A DNA stretch of 64,000 bases. Origin: Lunularia cruciata (Eukaryota > Streptophyta > Marchantiopsida > Lunulariales > Lunulariaceae). Within the stretch, counting starts at the first letter, position 1. Each line of letters starts with the position of its first letter. The position numbers were made by a program, and so were the translations under genes. Positions 1-12,325 of the stretch are shown one piece after another. The notes beneath the pieces were generated by a model. The model made no database searches and was not told the DNA's origin. It worked only from the letters and a program-made list of their open reading frames with translations. Where the stretch lies: positions 13,454,001-13,518,000 of the forward strand of contig OX419760.1 in assembly GCA_948567375.1 (NCBI GenBank), given 5' to 3'.

Positions 1-2032
1 AAAAACTCGCCTCGCCTTGTTTATGTGACTTTATAACCTCTCACCCAACCTTGTGAGATGGCACAGATGTCTGATTCACTCACGTTCTCATTCTACATGC
101 TCGATTGATTATGTTCGTTCCAGTCAGCCGATCTAGTGCAGATTGATGGGAAAGCCCGCTCATGTTCTCCTTCAACTGAAATCTGAAAACAACGGTCATC
201 ATATTGACCTATTTCAGAGACCCTTGCCTCTTTCAGGAACGGGTCAATATGCTTTAATCCAATTTAAGTTTCAACGCAACACTGCTGCATGCAAAGACAC
301 TTGTGACTATGCTTTAGAACAAGTAAACAATGACCTCCCCGTTCTCCTATCGTGTAAACCGTTCTCTCACATTCTGTCCAATTTATCGATACCGAAAATT
401 GCTTCTCAGCGCTATGGTATCCACAGGGTACTGGGAAGCGAGAAGCACGAAATTCTTGTGATCTATCTTGAGAAGGTCAGATCCGAGCTCAGAGAACAAA
501 GGGGATAGAAGTAGAAATGTTAAGATCCAGATATTTCTACTCCTCTCTCCTTAGTTCTGTGACGTCAGCACTTAATTTCCGCATGAGTATGAAAACCTGT
601 CAAATCAATCTTGAAAAGATCCAATCTCAGAGAACCAAGGGGATAGAAATGAAAATGCTTAGATCGAAAGACCCATCTATTCCCCTGGTTATCCGCGGTT
701 GAATTTTCTCGCGTCATCCGCTAAACTTGTCTCTCGTTCTTCGGACCACAGACTCCAGGCTGACTCTTTTGAGATCAGTCTCCTGCGTCTCACTTTCACA
801 TGTGTCCTAACCGATTAAGTGTTCAGCTGAGGGTAGAGGTCATAAGAGGTGATAGTACAGAGCATACGCTTCAGACGCATTTCCAGATACCTATCATGGC
901 AGTGTCGATAACAAGCCTAAGTCATTTGCAGGAAACAGGAACGATAGTTGAGGTTGGCGTGAAATCCCCTCAGCTAACGGACAGACTCTTTGCTGATAGC
1001 TAACCCATCTGGAGAGCTTTTGCGGCGTAAGAGACCAAACTGTCTCGCCTGTGGGTGAAGATTGTTCTGCAAGCGTGAGATTGTCAGATTTGAAAAGGAT
1101 AGTCCCCACGCATGATTTCTGTAAACCTTGTCTTTAAAGAGATGTGTAAGCGTTTGCCAGGCCGGTCTTCCTGAACCTGCTGAGCAACACCTTGGTCTTC
1201 ACATGCATGCATCAACCACATCCATACTACGCTTACCGACATACAGAAGTGTCGGACATATACCCACAATTGCTAACATCTCCGTTCGCGTCTCCATCCG
1301 AGTCAATGTTGAGCACCTCCTTCATGGAGGAAGCCATAAAGGTGCCCCATCTTCACCACGTAGACAGTTCCCTGAATTTAGGGGTCCGTATTAAACATCC
1401 TCACACCAACAATATGCTTCGAGTGAAACGACGCACTAAATTTTGAGTCCGTCTTGAAGCTCAACTTCACGATCATATCGAGGTGCCTCAAATGTGTCCT
1501 GCCGACGATAATCATCAGCACATCAGTAACAAGTACGTCTCCGTCATGTTTTACGTATCCACAGCCCTCTAGTTGGACACACAATATTCTTCAAAGACTT
1601 GCAGGATTCAGATTCAGATATCGACACACACAATCAATTCGACAATCCTGTGGAGAAGATAACAAATTGCACAGCATCGCCTAAGAGACCCTCCACTGTG
1701 ACGGCCTCGATCCCGAAGGAAACCTCCTTCAATTCAAGAGATTTGGCCGCAGATGTTGCCCTAAAACGCCTGGATGTTATTCCACCAACTCTGTTAGTCC
1801 AACCGAGTGCCTGGATGTTATTCCACCAACTCCGTTGCACGTTCCTAAACTCCGATCAAATCTTGACCATTAATGACCCCGATGGATTAAACCCTATATG
1901 AGATCCTTGCTTTTACTGATTTGCTGTACAATTTTATGGTACCTCTTTCTTATTTGATTTTTATTATTATTTAATATTTAATTTGTTATTATTATTATTT
2001 AATATTTTTTATTTAATTCTTACTTCTTAACA
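1..2032. other. Gene-free left edge with short degenerate duplications
   Basis: No open frame here has a recognisable domain or convincing exon structure; the longest (143-508, plus) encodes 121 residues of no family I know. Two internal duplications are visible. A segment around 460-530 recurs around 604-670, sharing GGGGATAGAA. A unit containing GCCTGGATGTTATTCCACC occurs twice, near 1769 and 1810. The region could be an eroded transposon or a pseudogene, but nothing identifies it. Confidence 0.5.
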
Positions 2033-2113
2033 TGGGGCTTAGTCCCATGTTACCTTTCTTTTCTCTCCCTTGATGGGGTCTTCCCATCCTTCGTTTTTCC
2101 TACGCCATAGTTT
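2033..2113 (+). mobile_element. 3'-terminal fragment of the non-LTR retrotransposon
   Basis: This segment matches the terminal ~80 bp of the non-LTR copy at 35373-37886, in the opposite genomic orientation. It has the GGGGCTTAG hairpin arm, TCTCTCCCTTGATGGGG, then CTTCCCATCCTTCGTTTTTCC. Only the 3' tail is present, as expected of a severely 5'-truncated insertion. No target duplication was confirmed. Confidence 0.7.
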
Positions 2114-5100
2114 TTCACTTTTCTTATTTCATTCGCTTGACTACAGAACAGTCGAATTTATCCTTAGAAAATTCATTGCATTTTATATATACTATTACGT
2201 GAACAGTAATGTCCAAAGACTATAGCGGACATAGAAAAACAATCGTGAATTCATGAGAATAATCAATAATATCTTAGTAAAAGTTGACATTGAAATACAT
2301 GTAGTATCAGTTGGTTTTCATTTAAGCGTTTTCCTTAATTTGTATTTTTCATTCATAAGTAAGGCATGGATAAACACCCAACTCGGGCAATGGGAGTTGA
2401 CTAAAATTGATATATGAATGTAAGCACCAAGGAGGAGCTATAGGAACGGAGTAAAATGGATAAAGTTGAGTGAAAGGAAATTTATTTTCTGTTAATTACC
2501 TGAATTCATAAAAAGTATTTTCTTAAAATAACTATGCCTTTCGATTGGTTTTGCTTTACCTTGCAAAAGCGTCACATTCTATGTGAAAAGAACAATGACC
2601 AAAGAGAAATAGGAAATGTTATGATTAGCTTAGAGATGAGTTTGTTAAATTGTTATACATCGAGACTAGTAACAATTAGGATCTAGATATAGCAATTAGT
2701 CATTAGTACGAAGGTCCAGCATTCAAACCTTTGTTTTTGTAAGTCAAATGTTCAGAAAACAAGATTACATATTGCGAATAACTAAAAATTTATATCACGT
2801 GAAATTTAAAATGTCTCAAGATTCAATTCATGTAGCATCGTACATAAATTATCAATAGAAGACTATAAGTAATTGCAAAAAGTATTTTAATAAAAAAGTG
2901 AACAATAATGAAGATTTATTGAAGCCATGTTATATCATTTTTAAAAATATTTTATGTAATTGTTTCAATAATTATCATTTACAATGAAATTTGGAAAAAT
3001 AAAACCCAAGTCTTCCAAATTGGTAGAGCATTCTTGCGTCTAGAATAATAAAAAATACCTCCGTTAGTATGTTTTAGATGTTAAAATAATTTACTAGGTA
3101 TCTTATTTAATTTTAAATTAAATGCAATCAATTGCAAACACTTGATCAATCTCTTGACTTAAGAATACTCCCCTTCTTCCTCTTTTCTCACGAGAGACCT
3201 CCCGACAATATACTTGTATCTTTGAAAATGCTAAAATACACTGCTAAGTTCATATATATATATATAATTTTGCTTGGTGAAGTCTAGTATCCTTCATAAA
3301 GACTTCGTACCTAGTCTTGCAAAAGATTAATGGGAGTTTCTTGATCATATCATATTACCCTTATATTTTGTTTCTTATTGGACTCATTGTAACTACTAGA
3401 AGATAAATACGATGGAATGCATTAAGAATAATATACTATAAAATAATTAAAAACCATTCTAGAATAAATTCAAGGTGGATTGCTCTAGAATGAATCGTTT
3501 AGGTTACTTAAAAAATTTATTGCAATTTTCAATCATATAGTATCTATCAAAAAAACCTTTATGGACATCTTGTCCACTTACAAAAACTATCTCCATTTAT
3601 GATCTTAAGAACTACAAGAAGAAAATAATTTTTGGATAGCGATATTCAGATGCTCTCTAAAATCTCCAACAAGGTCTAAAAAGTGTTGTTATTCCTTTAT
3701 AGTCAAGATTTTATTTTTTGAGATCACTACTCCATACATTTAGCACAACTCTTTCATTGGTTCTAAATCATTTTACTCTTAAACTTAATGAAGAAGATTC
3801 AATATGCTATCCCACATCAAGTAGGCTTCTCTTTTTCTCTCAAACCTTATGCTCTAAACACTCAATGTACACGTTTAATTGATGTTCATTTTCACTACAT
3901 TAAAAGCACTTAGAATCATGTTTTTGTTTGATAAAAGATCTTTATAGTCCTCTTCGTACTCTTTTCAAACTCCAACCTTCATACCCTTTTCAAACTCCAA
4001 TCTAAACTCTCCTTTTTAATAAATTAACCATTATTATCATTCCAACTATATCAAGAAATTTACCTAATCTCAACTTTATTCTTTGTAGTCTTCTCTACTT
4101 TAACACTCAAATAGGCTTTTGGCCATTTCAAACTCTTTATGTAGAAGACCCATCACCACTACATAGATAGAACTCTCTTAATATTATTCCCACTTGATTG
4201 ATCTAACTCTCTAAAAAATTTAACCTTGAGTAAAATCTGCATTCTTTTTCTTTGTTAAAATTTTGTTCTATTTTATTTCATCATTAGTACTTGTCTCTAA
4301 TGAATACTAATCTTCCGCAATCTGATCTAAATACCACCTCCTTGATCGCAAGAACCCTCACTTCCTTTAAGAGAATAATCTCCTTATAAATTTTGGGCTA
4401 GAAGTTATTGTAATTTTCACTTAATTTTGTATTAAAATTAAAAATTTATAATCTAAATTAGATAAATGATGGACTATATACTTTATATTTTCATGGGAAA
4501 TTTCACCTTATTAACTTCCATGTATTTTAGTTAAATGCTTGTAGGACACATGATATTTCACTTATTCTAAGTGGAAGATAAACTATGATGTAATCCAAAA
4601 TCTCAAGTAAGATCTAAAACTTGAACTTTTACCAAATTTAAGCTAGTACTTAAACCTTACAAGTCCACCACACATGATCTCTCAGAATCCTCTCAAGTGT
4701 CCAAGATTAAAAGTATTAAACCAAAGAATTCATTATGACTTACAAGACATATAAATGGATTTAGGTTTGCTAGTTTAAAGTTAAGCCTTCTACTCCGCCA
4801 AGGTTCTTTCTAAGTAAGCTCTCATTTATACTTTTATAGGAAAAAAATATTCTACACATTCTTATGCCGTATGCCACCACAATGGAACTATAAAAGCTAG
4901 TTGGACTATTTTAACTCAAATTGAACCTTAAATATCTTTTAAAGCAAAAAATTATGGACTAAGAAGGTAAGGAACTTAACCACACCTCTTTAAGACTAGA
5001 ACTCCAAGGCGTCTCCAAGATTCAAAATATTACCTACTAACAACTCAATTAGAGAAATAAATAGTTTGAAATAATTGCAAATGAGAGGATGATGAGTACC

Positions 5101-5156
5101 TACTTATCTTATCCTTTGTTTTTTCACTCATAAAATTTTTACAACAAAAAGATTAT

Positions 5157-5446
5157 AAACTATTAGAGTAACAAAAGTCAAAAAATCTAAAAGAATATCC
5201 AAAATCATGAGTTTGATCAAACATCTAAGTTAAATATTCCTTCACATAAGACATCCTTAGATTATAGAAAGATCCATATCAAATTAGCTTGTGGATCAAA
5301 GATAGAAACTATTAGAGTAACAAAACTCAAAAAATCTAAAAGAATATCCAAAATCATGAGTTTGATCAAACATCTAAGTTAAATATTCCTTCACATAAGA
5401 TATCCTTAGATTATAGAAAGATCCATATCAAATTAGCTTGTGGATC
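5157..5446. repeat. Tandem duplication, period 149 bp
   Basis: Unit one starts at 5157 and unit two at 5306. Both begin AAACTATTAGAGTAAC and end near CTTGTGGATC. I see only about two substitutions between them over ~140 bp, so the duplication is recent relative to the decay around it. No coding content. Confidence 0.9.
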
Positions 5447-5691
5447 TCTTCTTTCTTTCTCAAAACAAAATATCTTGAAATAATACTAAGTTAATATAAT
5501 ATATTCCGAATTACAAGTTTCTCAATAATAGTAAAACCTTTATTCTAGCTAAGAGTAACCTTAGTTCTCTTAGATGCTTTTAGCAACTAATGTAAAAGAT
5601 TAACTAAACTTTTAAAAAATTACAATACAAAACTATAGATGTTATAGAATCTCAAACACATAATACACAATCCCCATCATAAGAATGTTGG

Positions 5692-5723
5692 ACATCTGAT
5701 TCAAACTTAGATGAATCAGATGT
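5692..5723. repeat. Perfect 12-bp inverted repeat, 8-nt loop
   Basis: ACATCTGATTCA at 5692-5703 is followed after eight bases by its exact reverse complement TGAATCAGATGT at 5712-5723. A related half-copy follows directly. It could form a hairpin; no gene lies nearby to regulate. Confidence 0.85.
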
Positions 5724-6078
5724 TGGATATCTAATTCAAACAATGATTTAAGTTATATGAGCAACCTAAGTTTGAAGCATCTAAGAACATTACATAAGAT
5801 GATTGCTCCCTTATAGACCAACATCACTAAATGCTCCTTATAGAATAATGTATATCCATTCTCTAAAGTAAACTACAAGGAAAAGAGAGTAAAAGTGAGA
5901 CTTCTTGTTACCTAGAACTAGAAGCTCTTATGTAATCTCCACTAAATTTGACTCATAATTTAATAAAAAAATATAAAGCCAAACAAAGAGGGGACCCTTA
6001 TTGCATATTTATACAGTAAGAGACTTTGGCAAATGCCACTTTGTTTGCCATCCATCTTCTTAGATAGACATCACAGTA

Positions 6079-7139
6079 GAAGGAAAAGGAGGCCGCATAG
6101 AGAACACGTAGGATGAGAAGACCCCATCAAGCCGCACAAGGGAGAGGCACAAAAGGTAAGATGGGACTAGGCCCCAATAGAGTCTATATGAGAAATCTAC
6201 CCTATTGCACCTAAGATATCCAAGCTATGCAAGTCATATGGTCTACAAACAACTAGAGCATCTGAAGAAGCATCACTTAATGTGATTGCTTTCTTATGGA
6301 TTGGACCAACCACTGCCCTCTATAGAGCAATGGACACACATTGCCTAAAATATGCTACAATGTATGAGAGTGTTACCCCCTGACACCTAAGATGATAAGC
6401 TCTGGCCTAACATGATAAGCTCTTGTGCACTCCTTGACAAATGTATCAAACGCCGTGTCCATCACTCCATATAACTCCAAGGCTAGAGGGACAACGAGGT
6501 GACCTTGCTACATGCCCCTATACTTGGAGACCTTGCAACATCATGCTGCACTTGCCACCTATCTAGGGGATGGGTAATCATTCCCTCCAAAACTATATCC
6601 TGCATGGGGTCCATAACCACAATATCCGCTACTATCACTTGATCATCTCAGACCAAGTATAAATCTGCCCTAACATATGTCATCTGCAAAGCATATGAAT
6701 GCTCCCTCCAAGCCACGTATCCATTCTCTCGTGCCATAGCAAACATTATGTCCCTAATAGCATCAAAAGGACACCGTGTCATATGGAACGCTATTGCATC
6801 TAGTGTAGAAAGATGCAAATGGGTGGACCAAACCTAGGCAAAACCTCATCATTGTAGAGAAAGTGGTGTGAGTCGGAGCACCCTAATGCACGGTCAAGCT
6901 AGGATCCAAGAGCCTGCACCCTTGCTGGAGCAAGAGAAAAGACATGCTCTAGTAGCTTGAGGAATAGATGAGTTAACTAAGAGAGAATGTAGCATATGCT
7001 CACATTGTTGCTCTATCAAAGAAGATTGTAAACCTCTAGTCCAATCTAAAAATAGTGAAAAAAGATGGAAAGTCCTCTCGAGCTCATGTGGAAAGACTAT
7101 CTCTTGTCTGTCATAATAACATCTAGAGAAAATAGGATC
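6079..7139 (-). mobile_element. Non-LTR retrotransposon copy B, 3' part (split by chromovirus)
   Basis: This segment is collinear with 35379-36475 of copy A: the 3' tail (GAAGACCCCATCAAGCCG), the untranslated region and the end of the endonuclease-like frame. It is strongly decayed, with many C-to-T-type differences and stops. It ends at GGATC (7135-7139), where the chromovirus LTR begins; the same element resumes at 12751. It is therefore older than the chromovirus insertion. Confidence 0.85.
7135..7139. repeat. Target site duplication GGATC (left)
   Basis: GGATC directly precedes the 5' LTR and is repeated directly after the 3' LTR at 12751-12755. The uninterrupted non-LTR copy carries a single GGATCC at the same place (near 36468), which confirms the duplication. 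Confidence 0.92.
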
Positions 7140-7209
7140 TGTAACAATATGGAGTTTAACAATGTAGTTAGTAAGGCTAACGAAGTAGAGAATAAGTCAA
7201 ATTAGCCTA

Positions 7210-7222
7210 GAATATTCTAGAA
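7210..7222. promoter_or_regulatory. Heat-shock-element-like triplet in LTR
   Basis: GAATATTCTAGAA fits three alternating nGAAn units with exact two-base spacing (GAA-TA-TTC-TA-GAA). It lies about 220 bp upstream of the LTR TATA box. It is retained in the 3' LTR at 12396-12408. Function is inferred from the motif only. Confidence 0.5.
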
Positions 7223-7283
7223 GGATCTAGGAAGCTTCTTGGGAAGCTTCACAACTAGTTAACTTGTAGCCCAAGCAGGTAGC

Positions 7284-7296
7284 TTCTAGAAGCTTC
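7284..7296. promoter_or_regulatory. Second heat-shock-element-like triplet in LTR
   Basis: TTCTAGAAGCTTC fits TTC-nn-GAA-nn-TTC exactly and recurs in the 3' LTR at 12484-12496. Further partial units (GAAGCTTC palindromes) follow on both sides, so the LTR carries a cluster. The same palindromes could instead reflect simple repeat expansion. Confidence 0.45.
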
Positions 7297-7438
7297 TAAC
7301 TATCTTAGCTTGCATACCAAGTAGGCGGCTTCTAGAAGGAAGCTTCTTGAGAAGCTTCCTAGTTAACTTTGCTTGCACTCTAAGAAAGAGGCTCGAGGAA
7401 ACTTCTTGAGAAGCTTCTCAAGGGCTTTGTCTATTACC

Positions 7439-7446
7439 TATAAATA
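7439..7446 (+). promoter_or_regulatory. LTR TATA box
   Basis: TATAAATA lies about 110 bp before the LTR end, the usual place for the U3 core promoter of a plant LTR. The 3' LTR has the same motif in the same relative position (around 12640). Confidence 0.65.
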
Positions 7447-7551
7447 CCAAAGCCAAAGCTTATGCTAGGCATTCAGAGTTTTCCCTCATTCAAGCGTCCC
7501 AATGTGAGCTTCCATTCTCCGATTTCTCTCCTTGGTTTGGATCTTTTACAT

Positions 7552-7566
7552 TGGTATCAAAGCAGG
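7552..7566 (+). other. Primer binding site (initiator tRNA-Met type)
   Basis: TGGTATCAAAGCAGG starts one base after the 5' LTR. Plant Ty3/gypsy elements commonly use TGGTATCAGAGC, complementary to the 3' end of initiator tRNA-Met; this copy differs slightly, as expected after decay. Confidence 0.85.
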
Positions 7567-7899
7567 AATGGGATGGATGGAATTTATGGACCACCAAATC
7601 CACTTCTTCCAAACCATTGGGATTTTCATGTCCAAATATTACCCAAGCATTGTTTCACACAATTCATCACCTCGTGCTTTGGGCATGATTTTATGCATAT
7701 GATCATCGTGTTTGAGGAACCCTTGATACTTCTGATTGTAACTTATGGAGAATGATGGACGTGTTGGATCTATGTGTTAATCAATTAGATAAATTGAGGG
7801 TAATGGAATAGAGTAGTAGCTATGGTAACAATACCAAGTGTTATCCTTGCAATGCAACAACAAATTGAGCATCTTACTTGATTGTTGGATGAACAAGAC

Positions 7900-10800
7900 C
7901 AGGAACGACGAGAACATATAGATAGAGTGCTAGTTTGAGATGGAGAAGATCGCATTCAATTTTTGAAACCCAAGGTGTTTGAAGGCAAGAATCTTCTAGG
8001 CACGGTGGAGAATTTTGTGTTTGATTGCGAATGTTACTTTGAAGCCACCAATCTTCAAGACAAGTGGAAACAAATTCTGTTGGCTTCTAGCCAATTGGAT
8101 AGTGTGGCAAAACTTTAATGGCAATTCCAAGTAGAGCAAGTTGAACGACACATTGTTGCACCCATTTTGACATGGGCAGAATTCAAGGATGCAATACTTG
8201 GTTGATTTCAAACTATAAATGCTATCCAAGTTGCACAAGATAAATTGGAGGAGTTGAAGCAGATTGGCTTAGTAAGTAGCTACATCACACAATTTCAAAA
8301 CACCATCATGCAAATTCCAGATATCCAAGAAGGTAAAGTTCTGGATTGATTTGTGCAAGGATTGAAGTCACAAACTAAATTGGAGGTGACCATGCGGGAG
8401 CCACAAAATGTAGAAGAAGCCATGCAATTGGCTGAGCATTTTGATTCTTTGGTTGTGACAACTTGGTCCTGACCTTGACCTATACAAAACCTACCAATAC
8501 ATTATGCACGAGTGGAAGAACCGATACCAATGGAGATTGATGCTATCCAACAAAGACCACTTGGTACAACATATAAAGAAAGATTGTGACAAAATGGAGG
8601 TTGCTTTTATTGTTGCCAAGTTAGACATTACATTGCTAAATATCCACTTAGGAATGGGCAACCTCAACAAGTTGCCCAGATGGAGTTTGTAGAACAAAAT
8701 GATCAAGGAAACAAAGAATCCCAGTAGGAGATTTTGAGCCGTTTACTAGAAGCTTGATTAGTTCCAATGGGATTAAAGACTCAACCTATGCAAGTTTGCT
8801 TCACTTGCAAGGTACAATATCTAATCAAGGTTGTAGGATTTTGGTTGATTTTGGAAGTTCAAAGAATTGCATGTCTATGCAAGTAGCAAAGGAATTGGGT
8901 ATTCCTATCAAGCCAGTGATTGGAAGTAGATTGATGATGACGGATGGTAGATAGAGTTTTGCATTCCGTACCTCACATCCTGTTACCTTCAAGATTGGGA
9001 AGGAGTATTTGGAGTGTATGAGGTTTGTAGTGACACCTCTACACTATGATATCATTCTAGGTCTACCTTGGCTTGAACGTCATAAGGTTCAATTTGATTG
9101 GACCCGACAACAAATTCAAGTACAACACCAAGGTAGGAATATCAGACTAGGTTGTCTGGCACCTCTAAGTAAGACACCTAAGAATAGTCAATCCCAAGAC
9201 AAGAAGTTTGTTGAGAAGGTAGCCATAGAACAAACCTTGAAGGGAGATGAGTCCCAAGATAGGAAGTTTGCCAAGAAGGCAACCATAGAGCAAGCTTGGA
9301 AGAGAGATGAGTCACTGGAAGGGAAGTTGGTTAGTAAAGCGGCCATAGAGCAAGCTTTGGGGGAAGCTAAGTTTGTATTCACGATGTGGATCAAGCCGAT
9401 TGCACAAGAACAATCTAAGGAGGGCCAAGAGCTTCATCAAGCAATGGTTGATCAGATAGTTCAAGAGTTTGCGGATGTGTTTCTGGATGATTTTCCGAAA
9501 GGATTACCCTCTGATCGAGGTATGCCCTTCAAGATTGAGTTATTGCCAAGGAGTACTCTAGTGAGTAGACCAATCTATCGACTCTCACCAAAGGAGTTGG
9601 AGGAGTTGCAAACAACACTTACAGAGTTTTTGGAGAAGGACTTCATACGACATAGTACCTCTCCTTGGGGAGCACCAATACTATTTGTTCCAAAGAAGGA
9701 TGGAGGACTTTGTTTTTGTATTGATTACCTTGGGCTCAATAAGCAAACCGTGAAGAATGCATATCCCTTGCCTTGGATTGATGACTTGCTTGATCAACTA
9801 AGTGGAGCATGCTACTTTTCCAAGTTGGATCTTTGTAGTGGCTATTAGCAAATCCTTATTGATAAAGAGAATGTGCAAAAGACTACATTTTGCACAAGGT
9901 ATGGGCATTTTGAGTGGAGAGTTCTACCTTTTGGACTCACTAATGCTCCATCGGTCTTCATGGATCATATGCATTGGGTGTTGGATGGACTATTGGATCA
10001 GTCCGTAGTGGTGTTCTTGGATGATATCTTAATCTATAATAATATAGAGGCAGAACACGTGAATCATGTGCGAGAAGTCCTAAGATGACTACAACAATGG
10101 AAGTTTTACTACAAGAAGTTGAAGTGTGCCTTTTGGCAGAAGGAGGTTACCTTCTTGGGTCATAAGATCTCATCAAAGGCAATCAAGATGGAATAAGAGA
10201 AAATCAAGACCATTACTGATTGGTCTACCCCCAAGGATGCTATAGAAGTATGAGCATTCAATGGATTGGCCAATTTTTACCGACGGTTCATCCACTATTA
10301 TGTTCATGTGGCTGCACCATTGACTGACCTCTTGGGAAAGAACTTGAGCTTCTAGTGGACCACCAAGCATGAAGAAGCATTCTAGAAGTTAAAGCATATG
10401 GTGTCTTCAAGACCCATTCTTCAACCATATGATCCTTAACTACCTTATGTGGTTGATTTTGATGCTTCTAACTTTGCAATTGAAGCTATGTTGCAACAGG
10501 AATTCCCAAATGGATTACATCCCATTGCCTTTATGTCTTGCCGACTAAATAAAGCTGAAAGAAATTACTATGCTTGAGATTGGAAACAACTTGCAATGGT
10601 ATATGCCACCAAGGTATGGTGGCATTATCTCTTGGGAAAACAAGTGATCATGCAAACTGATCACAAGCCATTGTTACAAACCTTACACTTAGAACACATG
10701 AAGAGTCGACATCATTGATGGCAAGAGCAACTCCAATTGTTTGACATCAAACTTGAGTACAAACCAGGTTGGTTCCATGTCATCCCTAATGCTCTATCAC

Positions 10801-12267
10801 AACAACTTGATTTGAAATCTCTTCCTCTCATCACGTCGCCAATTATGACAGTTGACCCCAAGGTCCATAACAAGTTTTGGTCAGCTCTACAACAAGATCC
10901 CTTCTTCCAAATGGTACATGGTTGTCTATCAACAGGCAACAAGGGGTACAACACCTTCTCTTTCAAGGAAGGCCTTCTATTCCATGCAGACCAGATCTAT
11001 GTTCCAGCCAAAGGTGATCTCCGACTTGTGCGCCTTTAGGAAGCCCATGATCTACCAATAGTTGATCACATGGGGGTGGACAAGACCTTGGGTACCCTCC
11101 AACGCCAATGGTGGTAGCCCAACATGACACGAGATGTTCAAGAGTTTGTTAAATCATGTGAGAGCTGTCACCGCAACAAGGCCAATAACCAGAAGCCGAG
11201 TGGACTCTTTCAGCCACTTCCCATTCCAACTACTTGTTGGGAACATGTGACACAACAAAGTCACACAACAATTGTGATGTTTGTGGATAAGCTTAGTAAA
11301 CAAATCCATTTGGCACCAATAGTTGATATTGTGGATGCTCTAACCTTGGCGCAACTCTACTTCGATAATGTATTCAAGCATCATGGGATGCCATGTGTAC
11401 TCATCTCCAACCATGATCCTTGCTTCACCAAAAAGTTTTGGCAAGCCCTCTTCTAGATACTTGGCACCAAACTTGCTTTGTCCACAGCCTATCATCCTCA
11501 AATTGATGGACAAATTGAACGTGCAAATTGCACCTTAAAAGATATATTTTGTGCCTTTGTCAACATTCACCATACCAATTGGGATGAATGTCTTGCAGCT
11601 ATAGAGTTTGCATACAACAATTCTAAACACGCAAGCACTGGATTCTCTCCTTTCTTTGTCAATTTTGGCCAAGATCCGTTTGTCTTAGATTCTCTTCTTA
11701 CTCCTCCCCCGTCTCAGGTCCCTCATACTTCAACCTTCTTGACCACCATATCCAAATCTCTCCAACAAGCCAAATCTCACCTCCTTGTTGCTCAAAATTA
11801 TCAAAAACAATATGCGGACCACCATCATCGTGATCTCACCTTTGAAGTTGGTGATAAAGTTATGCTATCCTCTAGTAATCTAGTAATTCCTCTCACTTGA
11901 TACCCAAATTTGTAAACTTGCCCCTAATTGGATAAGACCTTTTGATGTCACCCAAATTGTCCCTCTTGTTGCTTATCGACTTGCCTTGCCTTCTCATATG
12001 CGCATCCATCCTGTCTTTCATGTTTCCAAGTTGAAACCCTTTGTTCCTAACCCCTCTTCTTTTTCCTCTCAAGTCCAACCTCCTCCTCCTCCTATCCCTA
12101 TCAATGATCATGAGGAGTATGAAGTTGATTGTATCCTTGTGCATCGCCACATCCAACGAGGATGCCAACAACATATGGAGTACAAGGTCCTTTGGAAAGG
12201 GTATCCCCTTCATGATGCTACATGGGAACCTCTTTCTCACCTCCAAAATGCACAAATGACTATCTAG
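7900..12267 (+). pseudogene. Chromovirus gag-pol, degraded
   Basis: Remnants follow the order Gag (about 7950-8500), a damaged zinc knuckle (about 8590-8640), aspartic protease near 8840 (VDFGSS where D-S/T-G is expected), RT (about 9480-10090, FLDD in place of YxDD), RNase H (about 10420-10790), integrase (zinc-binding part about 11040-11190, core to about 11700) and a chromodomain (about 12110-12255, ending KGYPLHDATWEPLSHL). The chromodomain places it among chromoviruses, whose integrases use it for chromatin targeting. The frame is cut by more than ten stops, for example near 8116, 9846, 10087, 10194, 10247, 11038 and 11116. Nearly all are explained by C-to-T or G-to-A change of CAA, CAG, CGA or TGG, which suggests methylated, silenced DNA decaying over time. 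Confidence 0.92.
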
Positions 12268-12309
12268 GAGTTTGAAGCTTCAATGGCAACGAGGACTTCA
12301 CCAACTAGC

Positions 12310-12323
12310 AAGGGGTGGGAGAA
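12310..12323 (+). other. Polypurine tract
   Basis: AAGGGGTGGGAGAA lies two bases before the 3' LTR start (12326), the position where plus-strand synthesis is primed in LTR retrotransposons. Confidence 0.75.
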
Positions 12324-12325
12324 CA

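Larger units (their letters stand above)
2114..6078. other. AT-rich gene-free stretch
   Basis: About 4 kb dense in stop codons in all frames and rich in A/T. I see no coding exon. It contains a short AT run near 3252-3268, a 149-bp tandem duplication (5157-5446) and a perfect 12-bp inverted repeat (5692-5723). It may be old transposon debris; no terminal repeats or protein remnants could be assigned. Confidence 0.55.
7140..7550 (+). repeat. Chromovirus 5' LTR
   Basis: Begins TGTAACAATATGG and ends CTTTTACA (411 bp). It is dense in GAAGCTTC palindromes, contains heat-shock-element-like triplets and a TATA box, and is matched by the 3' LTR at 12326. The two LTRs differ by substitutions and by an indel in the palindrome-rich part, so the insertion is not recent. 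Confidence 0.93.

Noticed and set aside
143-508. 121-codon plus-strand frame
   Set aside because: No recognisable family, no splice partners, and neighbouring sequence shows decayed duplications.
3018-3060. TTGGTAGAGCA resembling a tRNA A box
   Set aside because: No B box or cloverleaf follows in this AT-rich stretch.
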